Source of the DNA: Symsagittifera roscoffensis
Lineage: Eukaryota; Xenacoelomorpha; Acoela; Convolutidae
Direction of reading: 5' to 3'
DNA length: 64,000 nucleotides
NCBI RefSeq assembly: GCF_963678635.1
Contig: NC_087065.1
Span: 43,651,430-43,715,429, forward strand
A program made the position numbers and the translations under genes. Under the pieces are notes generated by a model, which worked only from the letters and a program-made list of their open reading frames with translations, searched no databases and had not been told where the DNA came from. This document shows positions 19,673 through 32,600 of the stretch, in pieces (position 1 is the first letter of the stretch; the number at the start of each line of letters is the position of its first letter).

Positions 19673-20187
19673 ATCGAAACCTTCTTTCTGATAGAGGAAT
19701 ACAACTATTATCTCGTTCTTGCTAACTAAACGTCTCAAATAAATATTTAATTCATTTAACTTACGTGGAAGCCAATTAGACTATAGTTTTTGCCCAGTTG
19801 GCGTGCAGGCGTCCCTCATGTTTTCTACTGCACAGGTATCGGGTTAGAATACCAGAAAAACAATTCAATAATTGTTTGTTGGATAATTTGTGCGGCTTGA
19901 TGATTTGCTGAAAGTAGAAATGTTTCAAATCCATTTACATATTTTTTGAAATTCGAAAGCTGGGATTTTTTTCAAATAACAAGTCACTTTTTCTTTTGCT
20001 TCTTGCGTTCATTCGCTCTTTTCTAACTGACTGTTGGCTAGGTTAGCAATTTTAGCCGAAATTAAATGTTAAGCTTGTTTATTTTGAGAAATTAATTGTG
20101 TGTCCTACTGTTTTTTTAAGGTTAAGTCTTAAATTGAAATATTGAGCCAGTCATTTAATTTTTTTTGTGTAAGCCGAGCTGATTCTT

Positions 20188-20252
20188 TGTGTGTGTGTGT
20201 GTGTGTGTGTTTGTTTGTGTGTGTGTGTATGTGTGTATGTTATGTGTGTGTG
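20188..20252. repeat. (TG)n microsatellite
   Basis: An almost pure TG/GT run of ~65 bp with a few TT and TA interruptions. Two overlapping small ORFs across it are artefacts of the repeat. Confidence 0.9.
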
Positions 20253-20627
20253 TTCTCGCATAACTATAAGAACCCACAGCTTAACAAGCAGTATTTTTTG
20301 GTGGATCTGGACAAATTCTCAAAATGAAATGAGAAGAAACAAAGGCCTAGCCGGGGTCGTTGTACCACTAAATCAGGTTCTTCATGGAAAACTTGTGGGG
20401 AAACGAGAGTTTCAACCTAATTCACTTCTAAAAGTGCTCATTTGGTGGAGTTTTTGCTATAATTACGATCTGTAGCCTTGACAATTTCAAAGCAGCATTT
20501 AAAGTTTTTCGGCTGAAAGTTTTGGAGCATTTTCCCTCATTAGCAGTCTCATGATGCTTCATTTGTGCCTTGTTTTTTCAACATTTGTCATTTTCTTTCT
20601 TTTTATTTTGTTTTTAGTTTTTGCGCT

Positions 20628-22060
20628 GTATCGCAAGTGGTACGAAGCACCGCTTCGCCTCTGTATTTTTTTTGAAATTCGAGTTTGGAAGTTTTTTCAA
20701 TGACAGGTCAGTTCTTCTTTTGTTTGCTTAGGTTTCTTGACTCTTTTCTAACTGTCTTTTGGCTATGTTCGCAGTTTTAATCGGAAATAAAATTTCAGCT
20801 GGTTCTTTTTTTATGGTTTAGATGGAAATGTTGAGCAAGTTACGGAAAAATTGTGCCCGTAAAGATTCTTTTGCTTTTTTGTGTGTGTTTTCTGGGATAC
20901 GTAAAAAAGCCTAGATCTTAATAAACAGTATGTTTTGATGGATAGGGACAAGAAAAAGGGAATTTAAGCAGCATTTCATGGAATGAGTAGAAACAAAGGC
21001 CTAGCCTGGGTCGTTTCACGACGATATCAGATAATTTATGGAAAACTCGTACGGCATCGAGAGTGATTTAAGATTGAAGTTTTTTTTACTCCTGCCTGAT
21101 TAAGAAGTGCTCAGCCGGCTTCAACGTGTTTGGAGTTTCGCCCATTGTTTAAATAGTGAGAAAAATTGTTTATTTGGATCGTTTTTTGTTTTTCGGTTGA
21201 AGGGTTTGCCGATTTTTTTTAACTCTTGAGAGCTACCTGTAAATAGCGGTTGCTTTTAAATGCCCATTCTACAGAAGTTTTTTTAAAATCTTGCTTGCAT
21301 AAATATCAACTTTTAATTTGTTTTCTTTTCAAAATTTGTTCAAGTTTCAAGGAAAGTAGTTGAGACTCTTATATAGGTCTAGATTTTTTTACATGAAAAG
21401 TCCGAAGATTTGTTCATGCTAAAGTTTGATTTCTAGCGGTTTGATTTTTGATTTCTTTATAATTTCATTTCTTTTCCTAAAAGGAACGCAAAATCCACTA
21501 TCGAACAGGAAAAGGGTAAAGGTCAAGAAAAACTGATGGACTTTCGAAAAAGGGTTTTAATTTTCAGATTCACCAGCTAAATTAATAATTTATCTGTTCC
21601 ATTTATCTGAAATTAAGTAGCTTTTTTGAGAAAAAAAAACAAACATAGTTTTTTTTGCTGAAATTAAAAAAGCTTTCAATCCATTTATTACGCTTGCGAT
21701 TAGCAAGCGTTTTGAAATCAGAATGTTGACTTTTTTCGGGTTAACAACTAGTCTAACAAAATCAGATGAATCAATTGCTGAAATGCTCATGCCTGCTGAC
21801 ATGCTTAACTCCTGGGTGCAATGTTGATTACTGGGAATGTTTTTCCGAAGTAAATTGATTAATTTGTCGGCTTCATGGATTTCGTCTCAACTTTTGTCGG
21901 CTTACTTGCCGGATGTTTTTTTTTAAAATAAATTGCTTGCTTTATATTAATTTCAATTACAAGATGAGTTCTTGAGCTTTAATGAAATTAACTGTTTGAA
22001 TTATCAAATTTTTAGTTCTTGCTTTCTTCAACGTTTTTCATTTTTTTTTGTTTTTGTGCT
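20628..22060. repeat. Repeat-array unit 1 (~1.43 kb)
   Basis: Begins with the GTATCGCAAGTGGT hairpin, then GAAATTCGAGTTTGGAAG, a GACAGGTCAGTT block, CTGGGATACG, a block with GGCCTAGCCTGGGTCG (about 21,000), and AAATCCACTATCGAACAG (about 21,490). The same blocks recur in the same order in the next two units. No coding potential. Confidence 0.75.
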
Positions 22061-23781
22061 GTATCGCAAGTGGTCTGAAGCTCCGCTTCGCCTCTGTATA
22101 ATTCTTTTGAAATTCGAGTTTCAAAGTTTTCTAGATGACAGGTCGGTTTTTCTTTTGTTTCCATAGGTTTCTTGACTCTTTTCCAACTGTAGTTTGGCTA
22201 TGTTCGCATTTTAGTCGAAGATTTTTTTTTCGAGCTTTTTTTATGGTTTACAAGGAAATGTTGAGCCATTTACCTAAAATTTGTGTCCACGCCGACATAG
22301 CAATTTTTTGTGTGTGTTTTCTGGGATACGTATAAGAGCCTAGATCTTAACACACTGTATGTTTTGATAGATATGGACAAGAAATAGGGAATTTCAGCAG
22401 CGCTTCATGGAATTAGAAGAAACAAAGGCCTAGCTTGGGTAGTTTCATCGCGATATCAGATAATTCATTGGAAGTTCGTACGGCATCGAGAGTAGTATCA
22501 TATTGAAGGTGTTCACTACTGATTGAAAAGTGCTCAGCCGTAGTCAACATTTTTGATTTTTTGCTCTTTGTATAAGTAATGAGATAATTTTTTTGTTTCA
22601 TTTGGATAATGTTTATCGTTTTTTTGTCTTTCCGTTGAAATTACGGGTTATTTACCGATTTTTTTTACGCTTGCGAGATACCTGTAAAAACATGTCGCCT
22701 TCAAATACCCCTTCTCTTGAAATTTTTATAGATTGGTTGTACAGATATCAACTCATTGTATATTTTTATGTAATTTTTTATAAGGTTCAATAAATGTAAT
22801 TGAGACTCTTAATAGATCATGAGTTTTTGTTAGATGAAAAAGTCCGAAATTTTGTTCCAGCTCAAAGTTGGTGTCTAGAAATTTGACTTTTGGTTACTTC
22901 ATATTTTTAGTTCATTTTCTTTGTTAAAAGAAGGTAAAATCCATTACCAAACAGCAAAATGGAAATGATCGATTTCTACTTTCCAAAAAGGACTTTAATT
23001 TTCAGATTTAGCAGCTGGACAAATAATTTACCAATTAATCAAGTTATCTCAAATTGAGCTGGTTAATCGAAAAAAAGTCATTCGTAATTTTTTTCTTGAA
23101 TTAAAAAAGCGTTTTGCATCTTTTTATATTTTTGAAATTCGAAAGTGAAGTTTTTCAAATTAAGTCAGTGTTTTGTTTCTTCGCGTTCATTGACACTTTT
23201 CTAACTGTCTGTCTAACTCGAGATGATTCTTTTGTGTGTGTGTGTATGTGTTCTTGCATACCTATAAGAACCTAGAGCTTAAAAAACCATGTACTTTGAT
23301 AGATCTGGACAAGAAATATTGAATTTTCAGTAGCATTTCATGGAATGAGAAGAAACGAAGGCCTAGCTGGGGTCGTTGTACCACTAAATCAGATAATTCA
23401 TGGAAACTTGTAGTGCATCGAGAGTTAAAACCTAACTCGCTTCTAAAAGTGCTCATCTAGTGGCACTTTTGCTATAATCACGATCTGTAGCCTTGACAAA
23501 TTCAAAGCAGCATTTAAAGTTTTTCGGAGGAAAGTTTTGGAGCATTTTGTCTCTTTAGCAGTTTCATGATGAAAAAGACACAAATGACGCATCATGACAC
23601 TGCTAACGAGGCAAAATGCTCCAAAACTTTCAGCCGAAAAACTTTAAATGCTGCTATGAAAAAGTCAAGGCTACAGATTGTGATTATAACAACAATGCCA
23701 CTAGATGAGCTTTTTTAGAAGCGAGTCAATGATCATGAATTTTTTTCAGTTTCTTTCTGATTTTGTTTTTATTTTTCTGCT
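22061..23781. repeat. Repeat-array unit 2 (~1.72 kb), with an insertion
   Basis: Same order of blocks as the preceding unit: hairpin, GACAGGTCGGTTT, CTGGGATACGTATAAGAGCC, GGCCTAGCTTGGGT, then AAAATCCATTACCAAACAG. About 23,130-23,780 is extra relative to unit 1. It contains a second type of block (also near 19,900-20,540 and 24,840-25,310) and ends in a large palindrome. Confidence 0.7.
23436..23724. repeat. Large inverted repeat, ~135-bp arms
   Basis: Left arm 23,436-23,572 (CGCTTCTAAAAGTGCTCATC ... TTTCATGATG) and right arm about 23,590-23,724 are imperfect inverses with a ~17-bp centre. The left-arm sequence also exists alone near 20,428-20,560 and 25,150-25,310, so the right arm is a local inverted copy. 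Confidence 0.85.
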
Positions 23782-25310
23782 GTATCGCAAGTGGTACGAA
23801 CGAAGCTCCGCTTCGCCTCTGTATTTTTTTTTCGAAATTCGACTTCGGATGTTTTTTACATGACAGGTCAGTTTTTTTTGTTTTCTTAGGTTTCTTGTCT
23901 TTTTTCTAGCTGTCTCTTGGCTATGTTTGCATTTAAGTCGAAAATTAATTTCAAGCTTCTTTTTAATGGTTTAATTGGAAATATTGAGCCAGCTACAGAA
24001 AATTTTTGTCTTTGTCGAGATGATTCTTTTTTGCGTGTGTTTTATGGGATACATATAAGAGCCTAGAGCTTAACAAACAGTATGTTTTCATGGATATTGA
24101 CAATAACTAGGGAATTTTAGTAGCGTTTCTTGGATTGAGAAGCAACAAAGGCCTAGCTTGGGTTGTCTCACCACGATATCAGATAATTCATGGGAAGTTC
24201 GTAGGGCATCGAGAGCGATATCATATTGAAGGTTTTTGCTCCTGATTGAAAAGTGCTCCGCCGATTTCAACTTTGATTTTTTCGCTCAGTGTATAAATAG
24301 TGAGATAAGGTATTTTCATTTGGATACTCGTGTATCATTTTTTCTCTTTTGGTTAAAACTACGGGTTATGTGCCGATGTGTTTTACGCTTGCGAGATACC
24401 TGTGGAAACCCGTTGCTTTCAAATTCTATTTTTCTAGAAATTTCTATTTTGTTTGTACAAATAGCAACTTATTTTATATTTTCTTGTCTATTTTTTTATG
24501 ATTCAATACATGTTATTGAGACTCTCATTTTGGTCGTGCGTTTTTTAGATGAAAAAGTCCGAAGTTTTGTTCTTTGTCAATTTTGATTTCTAGAGTTGTG
24601 ATTTTTGGTTACTTCATAAACTAAATTCTTTTTCTTTGTAAAAAGAAGGGTAAAGGTCGCGAAAAACCTGATTGATTTTTATTTTCGAAAAAGGATTTTA
24701 TTTTTCAGATTTAGCAGCTGGATAAATAATTTTCCACTTGATCCAGTTTTCTCAAATTGAGTTAGTTTATCGAAAAAAAGTCAATCATAATTTGTTGCTG
24801 AAATTAAAATAGCTGTCAATCATTTTATATTTTTGAAATTAGGAAAGTAGGGAAGTTTTTTCCAAATAAAGTCAGTTTTTTTTTCGTTTCCTTGCGCTCA
24901 GTGACTCTTTTCCAATTGTCCGTTGGTTATGAGCGCAGTTTAAGTCGAAATTAAATTTTAAGCTTGTTTTGTGTGTGTTCTCGAATACTTATAAGAATAC
25001 AGAGCTTAACAAACCATGTTTTTTGATGGATCTAAACAGGAAATATGGAATTTTCAAAAGCATTTCATGGAACAAAGAAACAAAGGCATACCTTATGTCG
25101 TTGCACCACTATATCAGGTAGTGAATGGAAAACTTGTAGGGCCTTGAGAGTTTCAACCTAACTTGCATCTAAAAATGCTCATTTGATTACACTTGCTATA
25201 ATCACGATCTGTAGCATTGACAATTTCACAATTTCATTGCAGCATTAAAAAAATTTCGGCTGACAAGGTTTTGGAGCCTTTTGCCTCTTTAGCGGTCTCA
25301 TAATGCGTCA
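23782..25310. repeat. Repeat-array unit 3 (~1.5 kb)
   Basis: Third copy of the block series: hairpin at 23,782-23,824 (with a small duplication, ACGAACGAAGC), GACAGGTCAGTT, GGGATACATATAAGAGCC, GGCCTAGCTTGGGTTG. It ends with the block seen at 20,428. The three units differ by many substitutions, so the array is old. Confidence 0.7.
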
Positions 25311-25667
25311 TATGAAGGGCAAAACTTTTCTATTTTCAGATTAAAGGGGAATTTATAAACTTTTAAGTTACAATTTTTCTTTTCCATGATAGGTTATTAT
25401 GAGATCATTATATTGGCGCAATGGCCGTTTTGCAAGTTTTGTTCTTAAGACCGAGAATTGTCCTTCTCGACATAGGCTTATTACAATTAATTTTATTCAA
25501 GATAATTTGAGATATGAAATTTTTTTCTAGATGTAGTTTGTCGCCATTTATTTACATTTGCGAGAGCAAGTGTCGTGAAAGTGAGAATAACTTTTTTCCG
25601 GTAAACACTTTTCTGGTGAGTTTTTAAGAAGTTGAAGCTGCATAATAAATCAAGTTACACTTTTCAC

Positions 25668-25737
25668 TTAGTTTAGTGGTAACGCGTTTGCCTGTGCACC
25701 TAAGATCACGGGTTTAAGTCCCTGCCGGACTTAGTTT
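25668..25737 (+). repeat. tRNA-like sequence, best preserved of the window
   Basis: An A-box-like TAGTTTAGTGGTAACGCG (about 25,670-25,686) is followed at tRNA spacing by ACGGGTTTAAGTCCCTG, which can form a T stem and loop with a B-box-like core. The acceptor and anticodon stems are imperfect. It is probably a tRNA-derived repeat; a decayed tRNA gene is the alternative. Confidence 0.45.
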
Positions 25738-26485
25738 TTTTCCGGTACGTATGATAGCCCAGGAAAATTGAATTGTGGGATTTTCGTTTCTCTGCTCACA
25801 TTTTACCGGCTTAGTTGCCCCGTCAAGGATTGTTTTTGAGCTGTAAGCTATTTTCATTGTTATTGAATGTTTTTGTTGTTTTTATCGGTGGTTTGTAAGT
25901 TTACTAGCCTGACTAACATAGAACATTTGTTTTTTTTTTCAGCTTAAAACGTTCGGCTTGTTTGGACGGGCTTACTCAACTTTTTGTCTCGCTTGAATGG
26001 CAATAATTGATTGTTCAGGTCGTTTGTGTTACGAAAGTTCAAAGTTTTTAAACTTGATTGCTCAATTTTTTTACAGCATTTGTTTGCAAGTGATGTTAAG
26101 TTTCTTTTCGCAGCTGTATCTGATCCAGCGAATCTTTATACTCGTTTTTTAAATGTCAGTGATGAAGGTATTTGTTAGGCCTCGTATTTCTGTTATTTTT
26201 AAATGCAATTGTCGTAAGGTTGAAATCTATTTACTGTCGACTTTTTTATTTTGTATTCCCTGAATGGAATTTCTAAATTGGCTATGAAATCTTGAATTCA
26301 AGTAACAATCAAGTTATAATTTAACGTCGTTGGATTAGGTAAGAATAGAATCGATATCGGGTTTTAGATGACTAATACTTTTCATAGGATATTACTCGTA
26401 GGATTAGCCTGAATTATCGAACCCGTATATGAATGGCGATAATGGTAGGTTTTACCATGGTTTCGTGTCTCAGTAATGTCACCAT
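25738..26485. other. AT-rich intergenic DNA
   Basis: No gene or repeat recognised beyond general T-richness. Confidence 0.4.
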
Positions 26486-26660
26486 CAGGGGCGGATCTAG
26501 GATTTTCTTGAGGCGATGTTTCTTTCGGCCAACAAAATTGATTTTCTTCACTCCCAAATTGGCCAACAAACACTCTATTTTGGCCGTTTTTGGAACTTGT
26601 TAACCAAAAAAAATTGCAGAACTTTAATACTCGAACTTTAATTTTCGTAAACAATTTTTA
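26486..26660. mobile_element. Fragment of a hAT-like MITE
   Basis: CAGGGGCGGATCTAGG at 26,486 matches a terminal inverted repeat found on many animal hAT-type MITEs and on the fuller copy at 46,481. The interior is GGCCAA-rich. No matching right end was found, so the copy is probably truncated. An 8-bp target duplication cannot be tested. Confidence 0.55.
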
Positions 26661-28147
26661 TTACAGTCACTTTCCGTTCTGGTTGACACTATTTTAGGTA
26701 ACTAAGTTTCAAGTTTTGATAATGGACTAATTTGAGAAATAAATGTTTTTGTTTTCGTTTTCGACTCAGAAAATATTAGTTGTTTGAAACAAAATTCTTA
26801 TCCAGTACTTATTTAATGGCAGTTTTTTTAACAAAAATTATTCTTTATTTTAATAGCGGTTCTCTTGGGATTTGGGCAGACTGTTGTCATGTTCTCTTAT
26901 TTTTATCATGCTGTCGGGTTATAATCAAAGCTAGACTGTTCATTATCCCACCTGGTGATGTAAATGTGGTGATGTAAATAATCTTCCGCTTCCAGAGAAT
27001 TCGGAGACTCGATGCATCAGTTTTTATTTTTCTTGACGTTTTTGAATGAAGTTTAAATACATAAATTTTGTTGGTTCTATTTTTCAGAAAAAATTCTATT
27101 TGGCATGTTTATTACGAGCAAGTGCTTGCGTTATATTACGAGTGCACATTACTTAGGTAGCTCATTTTTGTGTTAAATTTCATAACATTATATGCATAAA
27201 GTTTAGTGATCAATTGCAATACAGGCTATGATTTTGTCTGTGGCGTCTGAAAGATGTTGATATCCTGAGCTTGAAATTTAAAAAAAAAATTTAATGTTTG
27301 TTTCAAATTGATGGTGGGTTTGACAGTTGCCAGTTTGATCAATTTAAAATAATTCATATGCCCTGTTTATTTGTTTTCGTTTCAGGCATAGCGGAGGCCG
27401 GGACTTAATCCGGCTTAGAAGTTTTTCCAAGTTGACTTGAGGCAAGCTATTGGTCTTATTATGCGTTATTAGAGGATGAACAACAATTTGCATTTTCATT
27501 TCCATCATACTTGGCCGGTTCTTGTGTTGTGAAGCGATTTATCTTTTTTCGACCAAAGGCGCTTATTTTAATGCACAGTTTTTGATTTGAGTTATATCTA
27601 CTCTATTAAAGCACCTATTTTTGCTGCCTGGACTTTATTTTTTAAGTATTTGTAAATGTTTTTGGCCTTCAGGGTTCAGGATGGTAATATATTTGCCTTC
27701 GAAGCGGCAGAGTTTGAGAAAATTGATTTGTATATTTTTTTTCGATTTTTTTACAGCATGCTTGCTGGTACAAATTTTCTTGCCAATATTTTGCAAATTG
27801 TATTGTTTGGTTTATTGCATTAATTATTACCTAATTTAATTTCAATCCTCTTTAAGGCTGAAAAGAAACAGCTAAAAAATAGAAGTAAGCACGACATAAA
27901 TCCAGATCTTTGTTTTCGTTTTTTTAAATACTTTTGTACTGATCGTATAATTTTGTGCTATCTACAGAGCAAACGGATATAAATGTTTTTTTTACACGAA
28001 GCCTATTTCAAGATTTTGTTGTGAAAATTGGGCTCTAAATTTCAAGTGAAGCATCAAAGAGATTTCACAATGTTATTGTTACAGAGTGTCGAAATACAAT
28101 GCTTGTAGTGCTTTTTTGGTTCTATACAGTCTATTCGATTCTAGTTT
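26661..28147. other. AT-rich intergenic DNA with weak tRNA-like pieces
   Basis: No supported gene. GGAGGCCGGGACTTAATCCGG (split at 27,390-27,411) resembles the B-box half of the local tRNA-derived repeats; a similar piece lies near 28,650-28,682. Confidence 0.35.
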
Positions 28148-28530
28148 ACATATGCCATTCTACCCTACTAATCTATCCTATATTCCAATCTACCATATGC
28201 CAAATACTCTATGCCAATTTACCCTGTGCTGCATAAATAGTTCAATTGGCCAGAGATAATTTAGCTGGCTATTTCGGTTTCAGATCGCCGATGGGCGCGA
28301 TTCGCGGGCATAACCGGCTCCAATTTTTGTATAGAGTTCTACCCTCTGTAGGGAAGCTCGCATTACGTTGGAGCGACTGCGATGATCACTATTCTGTTGT
28401 TGTCATTCCGTCTTAATTTATGTGTAAGGTAATTTGGCTGAGGGTAAATTGGTAAGCAGGGTAGAATGGCATATGTTAAAATGGAATAGGCTAAATTGGA
28501 ATATGGTCAGTTGTCCTGCTACCTTATTTG
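28148..28530. mobile_element. Foldback (MITE-like) element
   Basis: CATATGCCATTCTACCCT at 28,148-28,165 recurs inverted at 28,461-28,478 as AGGGTAGAATGGCATATG. The surrounding modules (CCAATTTACCCT, TATTCCAAT) are also inverted around the ~300-bp interior. Modules repeat within each arm, as in foldback elements. No coding sequence. Confidence 0.6.
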
Positions 28531-29018
28531 TTCTAACCGATTTTTTAATCAACTGTTTCTGAAGAAATATTTTTTGAACATCTAAAGCTACTAGTGCACT
28601 GAGCTCAAATTTTAAAAAATTTATCTTTCTGTTGCGAATATAGTTCGTGGTAACGCGTAAGCGTCGATTTAATCCGGCTCAGAAATTAGTTTTTTTTGGT
28701 CTTATTAATACTTAGCTAGACGCTAAATAAATCGCGTGGTACTTTAAATAGCGTGTGTGAAAATTTCCAAAATCTTATTTCATTAGCTTTTTAGTATTCA
28801 AAATTAATTTAAGATATTCAAATGGAATCGCAACCTTCAGGGCTTCGACTGTATACGAGAAGTCTTGTTTGCTAAGCTATCGATATATTCCTTTATAGAA
28901 GGGGTGATATTTGTCATAAGAACCAGGGTGTGTTAAATAAACCCTTATTTCTTATCGAAGTTTTGCCCTCATTGAAGAAGAATTTCCCCATCTTACTGAT
29001 TTTCAATTTATCATATTT

Positions 29019-29586
29019 ACACTTGCGAAGCAAAGTGTATTTATTAGAACGAACTTTCTTTTTTTTCAACCTAAGTCGCAAATATTTGTGTCATTTTTGG
29101 GGCACCTTTACAGCTTATTGATAGAATGTGCTTTGACATTCGAATAGTAATAAGTTAACTCAGTTGATGCATTTTTAATTCATTAAATGAGCAGAAAAAA
29201 GCTATTTGTTTCTAACAACCTAACAATAATCGAAGACTTTTTTAAAATACATAATTTATACATAATGTGGCTTTATGCTTTGCAATTTATTACATGCAAA
29301 ATGGTGTCTTTTTGTATTTGGTGTTACTTTTGCCGAATCGATTTGGCAATTTATTAGCATATGTAGCTTCGTAACTGGTGGCTAGTTTTTGGGGATTTTA
29401 AGCATCCGTGGCTGAGTGGTTAGTGCGTCAGACTCAAATTTGCTAGACCGGAGATTCGAATCCGACACGAAGCCGAGTTTTTGCTAATTCGAGGCTTATT
29501 TCTTCTTTTTCTTATGTCACTTAATAGAGCGGCTTTCTGGTCGTGTTCTCGCTAGTGTTTGCGAAGCGCAGCTTCGCGTCTGTGTG
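29019..29586 (+). repeat. Full-length tRNA-containing dispersed repeat (family B)
   Basis: It begins with a small palindrome (ACACTTGCGAAGCAAAGTGT), then ACCTAAGTCGCAAATA, GTGCTTTGACATTCGAATA and GTGGCTTTATGCTTTGCAA. Next is a tRNA-like part (29,401-29,473), and it ends with GCTAGTGTTTGCGAAGCGCA and the GCTTCGC hairpin. The same order appears at 60,978-61,392, and parts at 32,925-33,291 and 34,062-34,507. The ends are similar hairpins in opposite orientation. It lies just upstream of the ATF7IP-like coding start. Confidence 0.75.
29401..29473 (+). repeat. tRNA-Leu-like sequence inside a dispersed repeat
   Basis: GTGGCTGAGTGGTTAGTGCG (A-box region), an anticodon-loop-like GACTCAAAT (CAA, as in tRNA-Leu) and the perfect B box GATTCGAATCC (29,453-29,463) occur in order. 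There is no long variable arm and the acceptor ends do not pair well, so it is read as the tRNA-derived part of the repeat rather than a gene. Confidence 0.55.
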
Positions 29587-29683
29587 AATTATTCTCGTGA
29601 AATGTTTACAGGAGTAATATTGATAGGGCGTATGCTTTCAGGTATTTTTGAAAGGAACGAAGGCAAATTTCGACGGAGTGGAA

Positions 29684-32600
29684 ATGGCCAATGAAGAACA
29701 TGGCTCATCTTCGGCGTCATCTTCGGGCATATTTGCTTCATTGGAAAGTGATCCGGTCCACAGCGCGAACGACGACGGCTCTCCGCCAAAGAAGAAACTA
29801 AAGGAAGAGAATGTTAAAGAAAATTTGAAAGAAAAACAGAAACGTATCGTACCGATCAAAATTAATAGACCCAAAGGGCTCACCAAAGAAGGCAAAGTTA
29901 ATTGGGGTGTTGCTGTTAAAACAGAACCTGAATCCACATCGATATCAGAAACTGAAGAGTCTACGGTGTCATCGGAATCAGAGACTGTCGTTTCACAGAA
30001 GATACTGGATGCAACTATCAGTAAACATTCACGAATTGTTGAAGAATCTACTGTTTCTACGGAGTCTGAAGCGGGTAATCCAGAGATTGGAAACAATACA
30101 CATGATATAGTAAATCCAAATGCTATTGCAAGCACCGTTATGACTGATTCTGAAGATATTGGAAACCCTATTGAAAACGAATCATTGGTATCAACAGAAA
30201 CAGAAGCAAATGTTCTAAATCTCTGTCAAACCGATGCTGCGAGAGGCGAGCTATCAAACTGTTTGGGAGCTGAGCCTCAGAAAGAATCGGAGAAAGCTGC
30301 AATCATTTGTCAATCAAATGTTAATTCTCCGATGGTTTTGGACATGGATGCTCAGCGAACGGTGCTTCTAAAAGAAAACGAGGAATCTATCATATCTTCA
30401 GAATCAGATTCTGTCGTTTCGAAAAATACACCACAGGAACTTGCCTTAAATGACGCAGAAAGTACCGAAGATTCCGTAGTTTCTACAGAATCTGAAGCAG
30501 GTAATGTAGAGGTTGCGAATGATACTGTTGGCGGGCGTCCTGTTTTGTTCTCGCATAATTTACATCAGCCTACCACATCTCCATTAATTTTTGCGAATGC
30601 AGTTTCAGAACCGTCATCTGAAAGTCATACAGGAGGTGAGATTTTAACTGAAAATGAAAACAGAAGCGATACTTTTCGTAATTATGAACAAGCTGTGGGA
30701 AACGTTGCCTCTATGATGGAAGAGCGGCGCCGTGACATTGCAGAGAATTATGCGAAAGCCGTGGATCATGTCGCATCGAATTTTGAACCTCCTCCCATAT
30801 CCGAAGCGAAACGACCAGAAGCTCGAAAAGATTCGGTTGAGAGGCATCGAGAAATTGCCGCAAATTTCTGCAAAGCAGTAGACCAGGTCGCAACCAATTT
30901 TGAATCTCCTCCAGTAACTGTAGCCGAAATATCGGAAGTAACGCGTCAAGAATCAGGCGAAAGTCGCCTCAACATCTCAGCTAATTATGCAAAGGCTGTA
31001 GATCAAGTTGCTTCTAGTTTTGAGAGCACATCAAACCGATCTCAGCCTCCGTATCCTAACGTAACTGTGCCGTTCAGTCATCGATCTGTTTCTTATGTGT
31101 CTGACTTGTCCGAGGAAGCGCAGAACGAGCTGGCGGATCCGCGTCGTGATCTTTCAGCCATAAACCCATTTGCTATTTGGGCTCCTGAAGAACCAGTCTC
31201 TACGCAAGCTAGTATTACTACCACTCGTCAACCACCCGTGTTAGCAAGAAGTCAAAATCTGTCTCGAGGTGATGTTAATACACTGACAGATACCTCAAGA
31301 GGTAACATCCCCTCAGATAACGGATCAGTCATAAAACCAACCGCAGCGGTAAATACTGCCTTAGTTAAAGAGGAACCGATGGATTTTAGTGATATTCAGA
31401 GATCGCATGCAATTTCTACAAGCTGTGCAAATTCAGCCAGCCACTCTTTTGTACCACCTATGCAAACAGATGTATCGGCACATCAATGCTCTGCTTCTGC
31501 TGGCCAAGATACAGTTGCAATAACTGCGAGTATGGCAACAACTGGAGATGTTCTGTCGACCAATTCTAATGATCCTACTAGTGGACAGGTTGTTACTACC
31601 AGTTCAGAGGGTAACGTAAATACAGTACAAGACAGCTCTGGTACGAGTCAAAATGAAACGAATGTGAGTAAAACTATTGGTATTCTTGATACTTTGCCTC
31701 ATTGATAGCGTGAAAGCATTAGTGTTAAAAAAAAGGGAGAGAGAAGCATTAAATGATGCCAGAAAACTGAATAAGTAGTCGTTTGCTGTGAAAGTAGCAC
31801 CAAATATTTTGATCACAGTTGTGCAAAAAATATTATCGTTAGGACAATTTCGACAGTTTCGCCTGTATATGAAGAGAAATTTTTGACCGTTTTTAGCAAA
31901 AAGTTCCCATCATTTCTTCTTGAGAAATTTTTGAAGTACGAAGTGAGGTTGAAAGGGTTTTAATGTCACATCACTTTTACATCCTACGAAATTTCATTGA
32001 GGTATAGGTATGTAGAATCGCGTTGAAAAACTCACAGAACTCATAGCACCTTCTTCTGAAAGGCCTGGAACGAAACAGTAATTACCGATGTTTTTCACAA
32101 CATTAACTCTCCAAGTGATTATGTAGCTCGTGCTAAATTTGATATTTTTTATCACAAAAATTCTTCAAGTTTTGTTCAAGCTCAAACTTAATTTTTCGCG
32201 GTTTGACTTGATTTTTTTTCAAAATTATTTATTTTGGTAAAAAGAAAAGCAGACTCCACTATCAAACAGCAAAAGTGTGAAGGTCACGAAAACAGTGGAC
32301 GATTTTTAGTTTCAAAAATGAATTTTAGTCATCAAGGTGCCAATAATGAAGAACTATGGAAATTCAGAGAATTTTAGGTGATGTATTTTTTATCTGAAAT
32401 TCTTTAACACTTTAAATTTTTTTTTTTGAAAACTTCCGTTTCCTTGTTTCTTTAGACTTGTTGGCTTGTAGAATCATCTGTTGGCTATGTTCTTTTGTTT
32501 TAGAGCGCCATACCAGTTATTCAATTCGCAATGCGTCAGTATCGTCATAATTGGCTCAACAGAGGGTTTGAGATGGCGGAAAATACCCAGCAGGCCTTTA

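Noticed and set aside
20142-20475. Two ORFs with runs of cysteine and valine
   Set aside because: They are translations of the (TG)n microsatellite.
29401-29473. Functional tRNA-Leu gene
   Set aside because: No long variable arm, poor acceptor pairing, and it is embedded in a repeat with decayed relatives.
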